Made by a program: the position numbers and the translations under genes
The notes under the pieces: model-generated
Told to the model about the DNA's origin: nothing
Seen by the model: only the letters and a program-made list of their open reading frames with translations
Database searches by the model: none
Virus record (IMG/VR): IMGVR_UViG_3300008954_000110
Location: 1-40,283 of that record
Length of the DNA: 40,283 nucleotides
DNA from: a virus
Strand: one strand, 5' to 3'
Part shown: positions 25,771-32,507 of the stretch, piece by piece
Layout of the letters: every line of letters begins with the position of its first letter
Position numbering within the stretch: the first letter of the stretch is position 1

Positions 25771-26985
25771 GTGGCAAGAAGCGGCTACTCCCCAGAAGAG
25801 CAGCTTCAGTACCTCATCACCGCGGCCCGGAACGTGGCGAGACGCACAGGCACCGTGCGGCAGACCGACCTGAGGCTTGAGCTGGCGGCCACTGGCGCTC
25901 CGATAATGTCTGAGTCCAGTGTCCGGCGGGCGTTTGGGTACACGATCTCGGACATAAAGCGCCACGTCATCCGGGGCGACCCCTTGGCGGCTCGCAGCGA
26001 ACGCGAGCCTGTGGAGACGGTGGAGTACGACCCGGACAAGGGCGTAGACCCAGAGGCTGTGTGGGATCGACTGAGGACTCACGCCTCAGAAAGGATCGAC
26101 CGGGAGATCGCGCAGCGGTTCCGCTCTGTAGACCTGACATCGTGCGCTGGGCCTGTCGGTCTGCTGTTGATGGGGGATCTGCACGTCGGTCACCAGGCTG
26201 TCGATTACGCCCGAATTGACTGGTGCGTAGAGCAGGTGCGGAGAGATGACATCCCGGTGCGTGCGATCCAGATCGGAGACGCAACCGACAACCTGTTCTG
26301 GGCAGTGAGCGACATCCAAGCGCAAACGACAGAGATCCCAGAGCAGGCGGTCGCCGTGGCGAGGGTGTTCGGGCTCATGGGTGACCGCTTGTTGGGGGTT
26401 GTCCCTGGGAACCACGACCAGTTCGGGCAAACCCGGAGCGGGCAGTGCATCTGGGACACGGTCGTTGCCCTGTGCCCTGGCTTGGTCTACGACCCGTATG
26501 AGTTGGTGCTCGACATCCGAATTGGCGAGGTGGTGTATCGATGGGTGGTGCGTCATCAGGTGAGGGGGCGATCCCAGTACCGGGCGTCTCACGGCGTAGA
26601 TCGCTGGCACCTGTTTAACGACGCGCACCTGGACGCGGACGCGGTGGTCGCCGGGCACACGCATACGTCGGGTTACGCGCACCGGGAGATGAAGGGGAAG
26701 AAGCGCCACGGCGTGCAGCTCGGCTCTTACAAGAGCCCGGAGGGGATCGGTGACGACTACGCGACGAAGCAGGGTTTCGCGTACGGGAACTACAACCCCG
26801 ACATGGTCGCCATCTTGCACCCGGACATCCGGCGCATCGAAGTGTACGAAGACTCAGAGCGCGGGCTAACCGTGCTCGAGTCGCTGTGGAAAGGGAAGAC
26901 CCAGAAGTCATGGCCTCGGAAGAGATCGGGCCGGAAGACGAAGCGCAGGACGAAAGCCACGAAGGGTGCGCCGAAGACGGCGTAA
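25771..26985 (+). CDS. Calcineurin-like metallophosphoesterase
   Basis: A 404-aa protein starting at GTG two bases after the holin-like gene; the longer open frame upstream belongs to that gene. The metallophosphoesterase metal-binding motifs are all present: GDLHVGH (135-141), GDATDN (169-174), GNHD (213-216), RH (261-262) and GHTH (295-298). Residues 1-75 are an extra helical region with an HTH-like SESSVRRAFG. The C-terminal 25 residues are a polybasic tail. Phage relatives include nucleases and phosphatases; a DNA- or nucleotide-directed role is inferred. The 3' end overlaps the next gene by 76 bases. Confidence 0.88.
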   Translation: MARSGYSPEEQLQYLITAARNVARRTGTVRQTDLRLELAATGAPIMSESSVRRAFGYTISDIKRHVIRGDPLAARSEREPVETVEYDPDKGVDPEAVWDRLRTHASERIDREIAQRFRSVDLTSCAGPVGLLLMGDLHVGHQAVDYARIDWCVEQVRRDDIPVRAIQIGDATDNLFWAVSDIQAQTTEIPEQAVAVARVFGLMGDRLLGVVPGNHDQFGQTRSGQCIWDTVVALCPGLVYDPYELVLDIRIGEVVYRWVVRHQVRGRSQYRASHGVDRWHLFNDAHLDADAVVAGHTHTSGYAHREMKGKKRHGVQLGSYKSPEGIGDDYATKQGFAYGNYNPDMVAILHPDIRRIEVYEDSERGLTVLESLWKGKTQKSWPRKRSGRKTKRRTKATKGAPKTA

Positions 26986-27206
26986 CGCTCTGGCGGTTCG
27001 TGCTCTCGTCAGACGGCGAGAACTTCTACGAAGTGCATTTGCTGAACAAGGGGGAGCCCAACCTCGGCACGGTGATCGAGCGCCACCTCTCCCCGGACGG
27101 CGAGGTGCTGCCATGCTTTTGGCGTAGCCAGTTTCCACGGCCCAAGGCGGTGAGAGCCGATTACGTCGTTATGTACCAGCAGGTCCTGTTGGACACCATT
27201 GAGTGA
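26910..27206 (+). CDS. Acidic unknown protein
   Basis: A 98-aa protein; ATG at 26910 is preferred, with AGAAG just upstream, although an in-frame GTG at 26886 exists. The first 25 residues are strongly acidic (EEIGPEDEAQDESHEG) because they share DNA with the polybasic end of the phosphoesterase gene in another frame. The rest is globular (TLWRFVLSSDGENFYEVHLL). Not recognised. Confidence 0.6.
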   Translation: MASEEIGPEDEAQDESHEGCAEDGVTLWRFVLSSDGENFYEVHLLNKGEPNLGTVIERHLSPDGEVLPCFWRSQFPRPKAVRADYVVMYQQVLLDTIE

Positions 27207-27220
27207 CGAAAGGGGGCGGG

Positions 27221-27346
27221 ATGCCCAAGGCAGGCGGGAAACAATTTGCGTACACCAAGGCGGGGAAGCGTGCGGCGAAGGCGTACGCCAAGAAGATGGC
27301 GAAGTCCAAGGTGACCAAGAAGAAGGTCACCAAGAAGAAGAAGTGA
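27221..27346 (+). CDS. Short Lys/Ala-rich basic peptide
   Basis: A 41-aa gene with a strong AGGGGGCGGG before the ATG. The product begins MPKAGGKQFAYTKAGKRAAK and ends in KVTKKKVTKKKK, with about 40% Lys. Similar short peptides of the form MPKxGxKxFxYTxxGK are, from memory, widespread in phage structural operons. Histone-tail-like charge suggests nucleic-acid contact in the head or cell, but function is unknown. Confidence 0.75.
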   Translation: MPKAGGKQFAYTKAGKRAAKAYAKKMAKSKVTKKKVTKKKK

Positions 27347-27347
27347 T

Positions 27348-28256
27348 ATGAGCTCTCAACAAGCATTCCATTCGGAGCCTGCGGGAACGATGCGAGGTCC
27401 GGCTGGCCGGCCTTTGCGGCCACACGAGGTGAGGACCCTGGGGCAGGGTGCCTTTGGCAGCACTCCAGCTTACGAGGAGGCCTTGCGGGCATCGCAGATG
27501 CACCACCGCGTTCCAGAGGTGAGCCCGGCAGACGTAGCCGCAATTGATGCGGCACTCACCCGGCCTCCGACGCAAGTGGTCACAGCGCCTCCGGGTCCGG
27601 CACCGATGCCGATGCCGAGAGCAGCGGCACCTCTGCCGCCGGGGGGCGGCGCGGCTGAACAACCCCGCCCGCCGGTCCCCGCCGGTCCCCACTGGTCGTA
27701 CGGGCAGCCGTTCCCAGACAACTGGCAACCCCACAGCAGGCCTCCGGGTCCGGCACCGATGCCAATGCCCGCCGTCTCCGCGCCTCCGGGTCCGGCACCG
27801 ATGCCGATGCCCGCACCTCCCGCGCCAACGACGATCTCGCCTACCGGGCAAACCGGGGCGGACCTGGTGGACGCGCTGGACCCCCAGCTCGACTACTTGG
27901 TAGGCCAGATCGGGGACCTCGCTACTGGACTGAACCCAGAGGACGTGGCGACCGCGTGGCGGCGCAACAACATGGACGGTTTCGTGAATGCGTTCGTCCG
28001 CTCTCGCGGCCCGGAAGCAGGGGAGAAACTCCTCGACACGCTCTTCCGCCGTCACTTCCACAACCGACCGGAGATGGCGCCCATCTGGGACGCTATGGTC
28101 AGTGAGATCGAGAAGGGGCTTCAACTCCCCGGCGGGGTGGGACTCGACACAGGTGGTCGCCAATACCTGGACCCCCTTCAGGGGCCCGGGGCGCCAGAGC
28201 CGCCTCGGTTTTCGCCAGACCCCACGACCTTCAGCGGGTTCCGGCGCCAAGAATAA
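27348..28256 (+). CDS. Pro-rich repeat protein
   Basis: A 302-aa protein starting one base after the previous stop. Residues about 80-160 contain three PPGPAPMPMP repeats plus Pro/Ala/Gly linkers; the C-terminal part (about 165-290) is a helical domain (VDALDPQLDYLVGQIGDLAT). The layout suggests a disordered arm attached to a folded module, perhaps a virion or cell-surface component. Family not recognised. Confidence 0.7.
   Translation: MSSQQAFHSEPAGTMRGPAGRPLRPHEVRTLGQGAFGSTPAYEEALRASQMHHRVPEVSPADVAAIDAALTRPPTQVVTAPPGPAPMPMPRAAAPLPPGGGAAEQPRPPVPAGPHWSYGQPFPDNWQPHSRPPGPAPMPMPAVSAPPGPAPMPMPAPPAPTTISPTGQTGADLVDALDPQLDYLVGQIGDLATGLNPEDVATAWRRNNMDGFVNAFVRSRGPEAGEKLLDTLFRRHFHNRPEMAPIWDAMVSEIEKGLQLPGGVGLDTGGRQYLDPLQGPGAPEPPRFSPDPTTFSGFRRQE
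27587..27811 (+). repeat. Three near-identical 30-bp repeats
   Basis: Three copies of a 30-bp unit beginning GCCTCCGGGTCCGGCACCGA, at 27587-27616, 27740-27769 and 27782-27811, in frame and encoding PPGPAPMPMP. The second has one base change (GCCAATGCC). Near-identity at the DNA level shows recent duplication or slippage inside the gene. Confidence 0.9.
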
Positions 28257-28315
28257 AAAACAAGACGACTGAACCTCGCCGCCCGGCGGGAGTATGAGCA
28301 AGGGGGGAACTCGCA

Positions 28316-28843
28316 ATGAGAGCCTTTCTCGTACTGGTTGTCTTGGCGGTCTGCGCTTGCGGTCAGGTCGTCATACCAAGGGTAGTGACGGACGAGTCGG
28401 TGCATGGGCTGACGGTGACCGCGGATCTCGCGTTCTACACCCCGGCGCACGACGAGATTGTGACCGAGTGGTTCGTGTTCCTCACCCCGGACCTCTCGGC
28501 GTCGAGCCCGAGGACGCTCCCTCCTACGGCGAACTGGGGGGGCGTGCCTCCCCCGGAAGGGCTGCCGATGGAGTGGCTCGGCGCTCCAGCATCCCCGCCG
28601 GTCGGGCCGGTCTACGCGCCCACTGGGGTTACCGGAGAAGTCCTCCCATCGCCGTCTGTTTTCGGCGGCGGCTCGTGGGCTTACGCCGCAATGGGTGCGT
28701 CCTTCTCCGGGTTCATGGAGTGCGCTGTCTGGGCCATCCCTCCGTCGGTCAATCCTCTCGGGTGGAACGCCTACTTCGTGGGGTACACCGCCAGTGACTC
28801 GTACGGGTTCCGGTTTTGGGGTCTGTGGAGCGAAGTCCAGTGA
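28316..28843 (+). CDS. Secreted or lipid-anchored protein
   Basis: A 175-aa protein with an AGGGGGGAA ribosome site. Residues 1-15 (RAFLVLVVLAVCAC) form a signal segment; VCAC could serve as a lipobox, giving Cys15 as the lipidated residue, but it is a poor match to LAGC. The mature part is beta-rich and Pro/Gly/Trp-rich. It lies at the end of the rightward operon with the lysis and membrane genes. Function unknown; an exclusion or envelope role is speculative. Confidence 0.65.
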   Translation: MRAFLVLVVLAVCACGQVVIPRVVTDESVHGLTVTADLAFYTPAHDEIVTEWFVFLTPDLSASSPRTLPPTANWGGVPPPEGLPMEWLGAPASPPVGPVYAPTGVTGEVLPSPSVFGGGSWAYAAMGASFSGFMECAVWAIPPSVNPLGWNAYFVGYTASDSYGFRFWGLWSEVQ

Positions 28844-28926
28844 GCGCCAGCCTCGCGGCTCTTATGCTCGTGTTCCTGGTCCTGGCGTGGAGCGCGAGCA
28901 AGGACGAGGGGCGTCACCGTCGGTAG
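28840..28926 (+). CDS. Tiny membrane peptide, 28 aa
   Basis: GTG at 28840 overlaps the previous stop as GTGA. The peptide is one membrane helix (ASLAALMLVFLVLAWSAS) followed by a charged tail (KDEGRHRR). The last codons overlap the 3' end of the leftward gene at 28914. Translational coupling and the membrane-plus-basic-tail pattern support it; function unknown. Confidence 0.5.
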   Translation: MSASLAALMLVFLVLAWSASKDEGRHRR

Positions 28927-29102
28927 CGGCCACGCACCTCCGCAAAGCAATGGCGCTCCTCAATCGCGGCGCACTTGTCACAGGGGTCTCTCGTCGCTGA
29001 GACGTGCCTCGCCCCGCAGGTCCGGCAGTAGAGCCCGGGATCCCTGGGAGGAAGGGGGCGAGGGTCCCGCTCCCGGGCTGCTCTGCGCTTACTCAGAGTC
29101 AT
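28914..29102 (-). CDS. Small zinc-ribbon protein at end of recT operon
   Basis: A 62-aa leftward gene overlapping the 3' end of recT; TTG at 29111 with GGAGG upstream is an alternative start. The N-terminus is Arg-rich (SKRRAARERDPR), then CRTC and, 15 residues later, CDKC give a four-Cys zinc ribbon with a further Cys downstream. Likely nucleic-acid-binding. As third gene of the recombination operon it may assist RecT, but this is only positional. Confidence 0.6.
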   Translation of the reverse strand: MTLSKRRAARERDPRPLPPRDPGLYCRTCGARHVSATRDPCDKCAAIEERHCFAEVRGRYRR

Positions 29103-29826
29103 TGCCCTCAATCGCCTCCACCGGGACGAGCTGGACCTCTTCCAGCCCGATCTCTCTCTGCTCGTCAGCGACTACCGCTCGCCGCAGCAACTGGCTGTCT
29201 TCTGTGGACATGGGGCACATCTTCAGAGTCTTGCGGATCACGGTCTTGAGGGCCATGGCCTCGTAGTCGGTAGACCAGGGCCCGGACCCAGAGGCTTTTG
29301 CACGAGAGCGGATGCGGTCCACGTCGTCCTTGGTCATGATCTCCCACTGGATGCCGCCGTCCTTGAGACGGACCACGCAGTAGACGTGAGTCATCGCGCC
29401 CGCATTGGACATCGCGGGGACGTGGCGGAGGACCGGCTCAAGCCCGTACGCGACATCGAACTCGTCGTTCGCACGGACGACCCGGGCCTCCACGGAGGAG
29501 ACCTCCCCAGTCCTCCTCGCGAGGGTCATGAGCCCGCGGTAGCCAGGGATCAACTGGCACTTCTGGCCGTACGGCACCAGGTATGCCTCCCCCAGCACGC
29601 TGTCGGGCATGAGGGAGAGGGCCGCGGCCTCGTTGATCGCCCCGATGACCGACTCCACGCTGCACTTCTGGAGTTGCGGCGTGGTGCCGAACGCGGTGAG
29701 GGCTACTCGCTTGAACCGCTCGACATCCACCCCCTTGGCGAGCATGCTCTGAAGCTGCGATGTCCGGGCCTCCAGCATCTGCCCGAAGTTCTGAACCTTT
29801 TGCCGTGCGGTGACTGCGCCTGCCAT
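29089..29826 (-). CDS. recT: RecT-family single-strand annealing protein
   Basis: A 245-aa annealing protein that pairs complementary ssDNA made by the adjacent exonuclease. ATG at 29826 overlaps the exonuclease stop (TAATG) and has GGAGG 7 bases upstream; the longer open frame is not used. RecT hallmarks are visible: AINEAAALSLMPDSVLGEAYLVPYG and the QLIPGYRGLMTLARRTGEV core, then MALKTVIRKTLKMCP near the C-terminus. It is probably used for replication-coupled recombination and end processing. Confidence 0.93.
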   Translation of the reverse strand: MAGAVTARQKVQNFGQMLEARTSQLQSMLAKGVDVERFKRVALTAFGTTPQLQKCSVESVIGAINEAAALSLMPDSVLGEAYLVPYGQKCQLIPGYRGLMTLARRTGEVSSVEARVVRANDEFDVAYGLEPVLRHVPAMSNAGAMTHVYCVVRLKDGGIQWEIMTKDDVDRIRSRAKASGSGPWSTDYEAMALKTVIRKTLKMCPMSTEDSQLLRRAVVADEQREIGLEEVQLVPVEAIEGNDSE

Positions 29827-30749
29827 TACTTGTGCCTCCTCAGGATCCGTGTGGTGCGCTCCGGGTGCTCCACCGTGTACGCCTTGCGTACCTGCGTCTT
29901 CCAACTGTAGCTAACGCCGTTCGGCAGCACTCCCGAAGTGTGCTCACCTATGGCCCTTTTGAGTTTGTTCTCCAGTTCCTTCTTCTTGTCGCCCATGTCC
30001 TTGAGCGCCTGCTTCACGCTGACGAGCTCGTCGTCGAGGTCGGTGAACATGCCCGTCAGCGCGACACTGCCTTCGCTCAGGCTGGCGGGGTACATGAGGG
30101 AGAGGACTTCCCCGTCACCGGCAGTCGTCTCGTCGGGCGGATCCCCCGCCTCCAGCCGCTCGTGGAACTCCTTCACCTTCGGCAGCAGCTCGTCGTGGAT
30201 GAACTCGTCATCTCGCTCGATCTCCCACATCTCGAATTGCCGAGCGTTGAACAGCGCCCCGACCGTGACCATGTTTGACCGGGTCACCGCCATCTGCACT
30301 TGCACCTGGCACTGGACATGAGCAGGCACGCCATCCTCCCAGTGCTTGGTGACCGAGGTGACCTTCGCCTCGCCCAACTCTGGGAACGGCTCCTTCAGCG
30401 AAGGGATCACGCCAGCCCCTCCGACGATGGCGTCGGGGGTCGCGTGCAGGTACGGGAAGTCGGGGTTCACGAGCCCGATCTCGAACTCCGAGAACGTCTT
30501 CCCCTCGCTCTTGTCCGTCATGGCCTGAAGCACGGCGGTCTGGAGCCGGTGCCCCCACTCTGCCGCCTCGCTGGCAATGGGGCCGTCGTCGGTCAGCCCG
30601 ATCTTGTTGGAGAACAACTTCAGGGGGCTCGACCAGGGGTTGAGGCCGAGGATGGTGGCAGCTTCGCTCGCGCCGATGGATGATTGCCGCCACTCGAGCC
30701 ATTTTTGGCGCTGATTGACCGCATGGGGACCTTTTCTGAGAGCTTCCAT
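29826..30749 (-). CDS. YqaJ / lambda-exonuclease-like recombination nuclease
   Basis: A 307-aa 5'-3' exonuclease of the PD-(D/E)XK superfamily that makes ssDNA for RecT. Motifs: SSIGASEAATILGLNPW (23-39), the acidic helix around E64, HATPDAIV (102-109, D106), GEAKV (126-130, the E-x-K pair) and QCQVQM (148-153). The C-terminal third is a helical extension not needed for the catalytic core. The ATG at 30749 has only GGGG directly before it, so the start is less certain than the function. Confidence 0.9.
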   Translation of the reverse strand: MEALRKGPHAVNQRQKWLEWRQSSIGASEAATILGLNPWSSPLKLFSNKIGLTDDGPIASEAAEWGHRLQTAVLQAMTDKSEGKTFSEFEIGLVNPDFPYLHATPDAIVGGAGVIPSLKEPFPELGEAKVTSVTKHWEDGVPAHVQCQVQVQMAVTRSNMVTVGALFNARQFEMWEIERDDEFIHDELLPKVKEFHERLEAGDPPDETTAGDGEVLSLMYPASLSEGSVALTGMFTDLDDELVSVKQALKDMGDKKKELENKLKRAIGEHTSGVLPNGVSYSWKTQVRKAYTVEHPERTTRILRRHK

Positions 30750-30777
30750 CCCCTGATATTACGGTCGGGGCGGACAG

Positions 30778-31083
30778 TCAGAGGAGGATGGAGTCGGGGT
30801 CTGGGGCCCCTGCGTCCGGGGGCGTCATCTCCGGCCCGGCAAGAGGCATCTTTGCGAGCGCCGACCAGAGTTCCGCCGACCAGCACCAGACTCGCTGGCT
30901 CGCGGGATCCCGGCGAACCACCTCATGGAATGGGTGATCTGGGTCGCTGGTCGCTCGTCGGGTGCTGCGAGAGGACATTCCCGCGTACTTACCGATGACC
31001 CGCCAGCCGCGGAGGATGCGGGGCCATTCCGCCGGGTCGGCGGGCACTTTTCGCTCCTCAGGAGCAGGGGGCAGATCTGTCAT
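30778..31083 (-). CDS. HTH DNA-binding protein, likely regulator
   Basis: A 101-aa protein at the head of the leftward recombination operon. Residues about 20-65 (WPRILRGWRVIGKYAGMSSR then TRRATSD, PFHEVVRRDPASQRVWCW) form a helix-turn-helix plus wing like small AlpA/excisionase/regulator families. No ribosome site precedes the ATG; instead a promoter lies so close that the mRNA may begin at or within a few bases of it. It is the obvious candidate to bind the repeated palindromes just upstream. Confidence 0.75.
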   Translation of the reverse strand: MTDLPPAPEERKVPADPAEWPRILRGWRVIGKYAGMSSRSTRRATSDPDHPFHEVVRRDPASQRVWCWSAELWSALAKMPLAGPEMTPPDAGAPDPDSILL

Positions 31084-31092
31084 GGACGGGTG

Positions 31093-31121
31093 ATTTTACA
31101 GCTATTCAGGCCCATCCGCAA
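31093..31121 (-). promoter_or_regulatory. Leftward promoter of recombination operon
   Basis: On the minus strand TTGCGG (31116-31121) is separated by exactly 17 bases from TAAAAT (31093-31098), a 5/6 match to TATAAT. Transcription would start at about 31086, giving a leader of only a few bases before the ATG at 31083, i.e. a near-leaderless mRNA. The palindrome at 31130-31155 ends 9 bases upstream of the -35. Confidence 0.6.
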
Positions 31122-31129
31122 ACGAGGGA

Positions 31130-31155
31130 CCCTCTGGAGTACTTACTCCAGAAGG
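31130..31155. promoter_or_regulatory. Palindromic site 1 (CTGGAGTA family)
   Basis: CCCTCTGGAGTA (31130-31141), a 2-base spacer, then TACTCCAGAAGG (31144-31155): inverted 12-base arms with one mismatch. It shares its half-site with the second site 133 bp away and lies just upstream of the leftward promoter. Likely an operator, or an iteron of a replication origin. Confidence 0.7.
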
Positions 31156-31178
31156 TAGGCGGATGGGGCAGGGACCTT

Positions 31179-31277
31179 CGACAGTGGCAGCTCTCGAACG
31201 TCCTGAAGAGGGGCGGTAAGTGGTGACGGCCAAACCCTTTGCGTCTCCGACCGTCCGACAGTGGAGGCTCTGGAACG
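31179..31277. repeat. 22-bp direct repeat inside control region
   Basis: CGACAGTGG-AGCTCT-GAACG type sequence occurs at 31179-31200 and 31256-31277, matching at 19 of 22 positions. The two copies lie between the two palindromic sites, adding a second repeat family to the same 200 bp. Confidence 0.65.
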
Positions 31278-31287
31278 GGGGGCGCCA

Positions 31288-31324
31288 CCTTCTGGAGTAC
31301 TACTCCAGAAGGTACTCCAGAGGG
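31288..31324. promoter_or_regulatory. Palindromic site 2 with extra half-site
   Basis: A perfect 12-1-12 palindrome, CCTTCTGGAGTA C TACTCCAGAAGG (31288-31312), directly followed by another half-site TACTCCAGAGGG (31313-31324). The tandem half-sites are 12 bp apart. It ends 20 bp before a TGCTATCAT extended -10, so a bound protein would cover the rightward -35 region. Confidence 0.75.
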
Positions 31325-31340
31325 TAGCGAGGGGACGCCG

Positions 31341-31349
31341 TGCTATCAT
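31341..31349 (+). promoter_or_regulatory. Candidate rightward promoter (-10 TGCTATCAT)
   Basis: TGC followed by TATCAT is an extended -10 element; no good -35 is visible at the right spacing, but the palindromic site occupies that place, consistent with an activated or repressed promoter. Predicted start near 31356. Related TGnTAnnnT elements precede the 36223 and 37640 genes. Confidence 0.4.
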
Positions 31350-31355
31350 GCCCGC

Positions 31356-31483
31356 GACGACGCCACACCTTGGCGCGGCATCGCCGGGTATGCGTCTCCC
31401 CGGCGACACACCACCCGCGCCAGACTGAGGGTTAGTCACTGCCCCCGGAAGTCTCTCGCGAGGACTCTCGGGGGCGCTTTCTT
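31356..31483 (+). ncRNA. Candidate structured small RNA or attenuated leader
   Basis: The segment from the predicted start to a strong terminator contains no credible ORF but is highly structured. An outer 8-bp stem TGGCGCGG/CCGCGCCA (31371-31378 with 31415-31422) encloses an inner 8-bp stem TCGCCGGG/CCCGGCGA (31381-31388 with 31399-31406) with a 10-base loop, and the terminator hairpin follows at 31441. The expected length is about 128 nt. It could be a free small RNA or an attenuator ahead of the 31746 operon. The family is not recognised. Confidence 0.45.
31441..31483 (+). terminator. Intrinsic terminator upstream of 31746 operon
   Basis: GCCCCCG (31441-31447) pairs with CGGGGGC (31469-31475); inside, AGTC/GACT and the self-complementary CTCGCGAG extend the stem. 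GCTTTCTT follows. It is a convincing Rho-independent terminator with no gene between it and the upstream candidate promoter. Confidence 0.75.
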
Positions 31484-31745
31484 GCCCCCAGAGACTTGCG
31501 CCCCGGCGGGCCACCCTCTACGCTCCCATCCTGGGCGACGGAGACGCACCCTAAGCCCCCCAGATTGGTTCGCCGCATCTGGGCACCAAAACGCGGCCAC
31601 GTCCCACAGGGGGCCGGAGAGACGCGCTACCGGCTTGGGCCTACAAGACGAAAAACTGCGGGGGCCTGAGGGTGTGCCCTCCCACTGAACCCCGGACCCG
31701 CAACCTGGGGGGAGGGGGGGTGTCTGAGAAGGAGGGAACCCCGCT
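31484..31745. other. Non-coding stretch before 31746
   Basis: Together with the sites above, 31084-31745 is about 660 bp without a convincing gene. This part has several small hairpins, e.g. CCCAGAT/ATCTGGG (31559-31565 with 31577-31583) and GAGGG-TGTG-CCCTC near 31670, G-runs near 31710, and an AAGGAGGG ribosome site at its end. ORFs crossing it lack starts and coding character. It could be a leader or part of an origin. Confidence 0.5.
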
Positions 31746-31940
31746 GTGTCCGAACACACACCAGAGACGATAGAGACCTGTGAGTGCGACCTTTGCACCC
31801 TCGACCAGATCATGGCAGCTCGGGTAGTACTCGCTGCCGTGTCAGGCAAGGACGCAGATATGATGGTGAGGATGGCGAGCAAGCCGCCCCCCACCAAGGG
31901 TCTGCGGCTCGCGTGGGAGGACTTTATCCAGCGCAATTAG
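31746..31940 (+). CDS. Small CxxC protein
   Basis: A 64-aa protein starting at GTG with AAGGAGGG about 10 bases upstream. The N-terminus has CECDLC (residues 12-17), a compact Cys cluster, followed by helices with AARVVLAAVSGKDADMMVRM. First gene after the control region, 18 bases before the helicase-loader-like gene. Function unknown. Confidence 0.6.
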   Translation: MSEHTPETIETCECDLCTLDQIMAARVVLAAVSGKDADMMVRMASKPPPTKGLRLAWEDFIQRN

Positions 31941-31958
31941 CGAGTTAGGGGGGAGGGG

Positions 31959-32507
31959 ATGAGCGACAAGTCCAGAGTGGACGACGTGGTAGGGGCGTAC
32001 ATGGCGGAGTTATCCGAGTACCTACCGGGTATTCGGAGGCCCGTCGCGTCCGGCGTCAAGAAGTTGGTGCAGCAGGCCATCAACAGGGAGGGCTGGAGCC
32101 CATCGGAATGGCAGGAGTACTTCGCCTCCGTGCGGCAGATGCCATTCCTCCTGGGGCAAGTGAAACCCTGGCGAGCCAGCCTCTCGTGGCTCCTGGGGGT
32201 CACCAACATGGCGAAGGTGACCTCCGGCCAATACCTCCAGACGCAGGGAGGGGCGCCGGAGCAGACGCAGTCGATGAGATCACGGGTAGGGAGGGCTTTC
32301 GATGTCGAGCAGGCGCAGGGCCGGGGCATTCACGATCCTGATGGAGTTCCACGCATACCTCCAGTTGAGCGAGGAAGCCATCCGGTACTTTTCCAAGGCG
32401 ACCGGACACCTGAGCGACGAGGTGTTTCAGGAGACGGTCGAGCGCCTGATCAAGGAGAAGGGGAGGCGGATCGCGAATTTACTCGCGACCTTTTTGGAGA
32501 CTGCTGA
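31959..32507 (+). CDS. Helicase-loader / DnaD-like replication protein
   Basis: ATG at 31959 has GGGGGGAGGGG directly upstream. Residues about 48-93 (WSPSEWQEYFASVRQMPFLL then QVKPWRASLSWLLGVTNMAKV) match the conserved C-terminal block of phage replisome-organiser proteins (FLxGxxKPWRASxxWLxxxxNxxKVxxGxY). This copy is short and lacks a visible N-terminal DNA-binding domain. After about residue 105 the frame overlaps the next gene for 206 bases and looks non-native (Arg/Gly/Pro-rich), so the real protein may be shorter or frameshifted. Confidence 0.65.
   Translation: MSDKSRVDDVVGAYMAELSEYLPGIRRPVASGVKKLVQQAINREGWSPSEWQEYFASVRQMPFLLGQVKPWRASLSWLLGVTNMAKVTSGQYLQTQGGAPEQTQSMRSRVGRAFDVEQAQGRGIHDPDGVPRIPPVERGSHPVLFQGDRTPERRGVSGDGRAPDQGEGEADREFTRDLFGDC

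Noticed and set aside
27221-27346. CRISPR-like or simple repeat in the AAG-rich stretch
   Set aside because: Low complexity is explained by Lys codons of a real small gene with a strong ribosome site.
27327-28316. 329-aa minus-strand ORF opposite the Pro-rich gene
   Set aside because: Its Arg/His/Cys-rich repeats are simply the reverse of the PPGPAPMPMP repeats.
31239-31688. 149-aa plus-strand ORF through the control region
   Set aside because: Runs through palindromes and a terminator; no ribosome site and no protein-like pattern.
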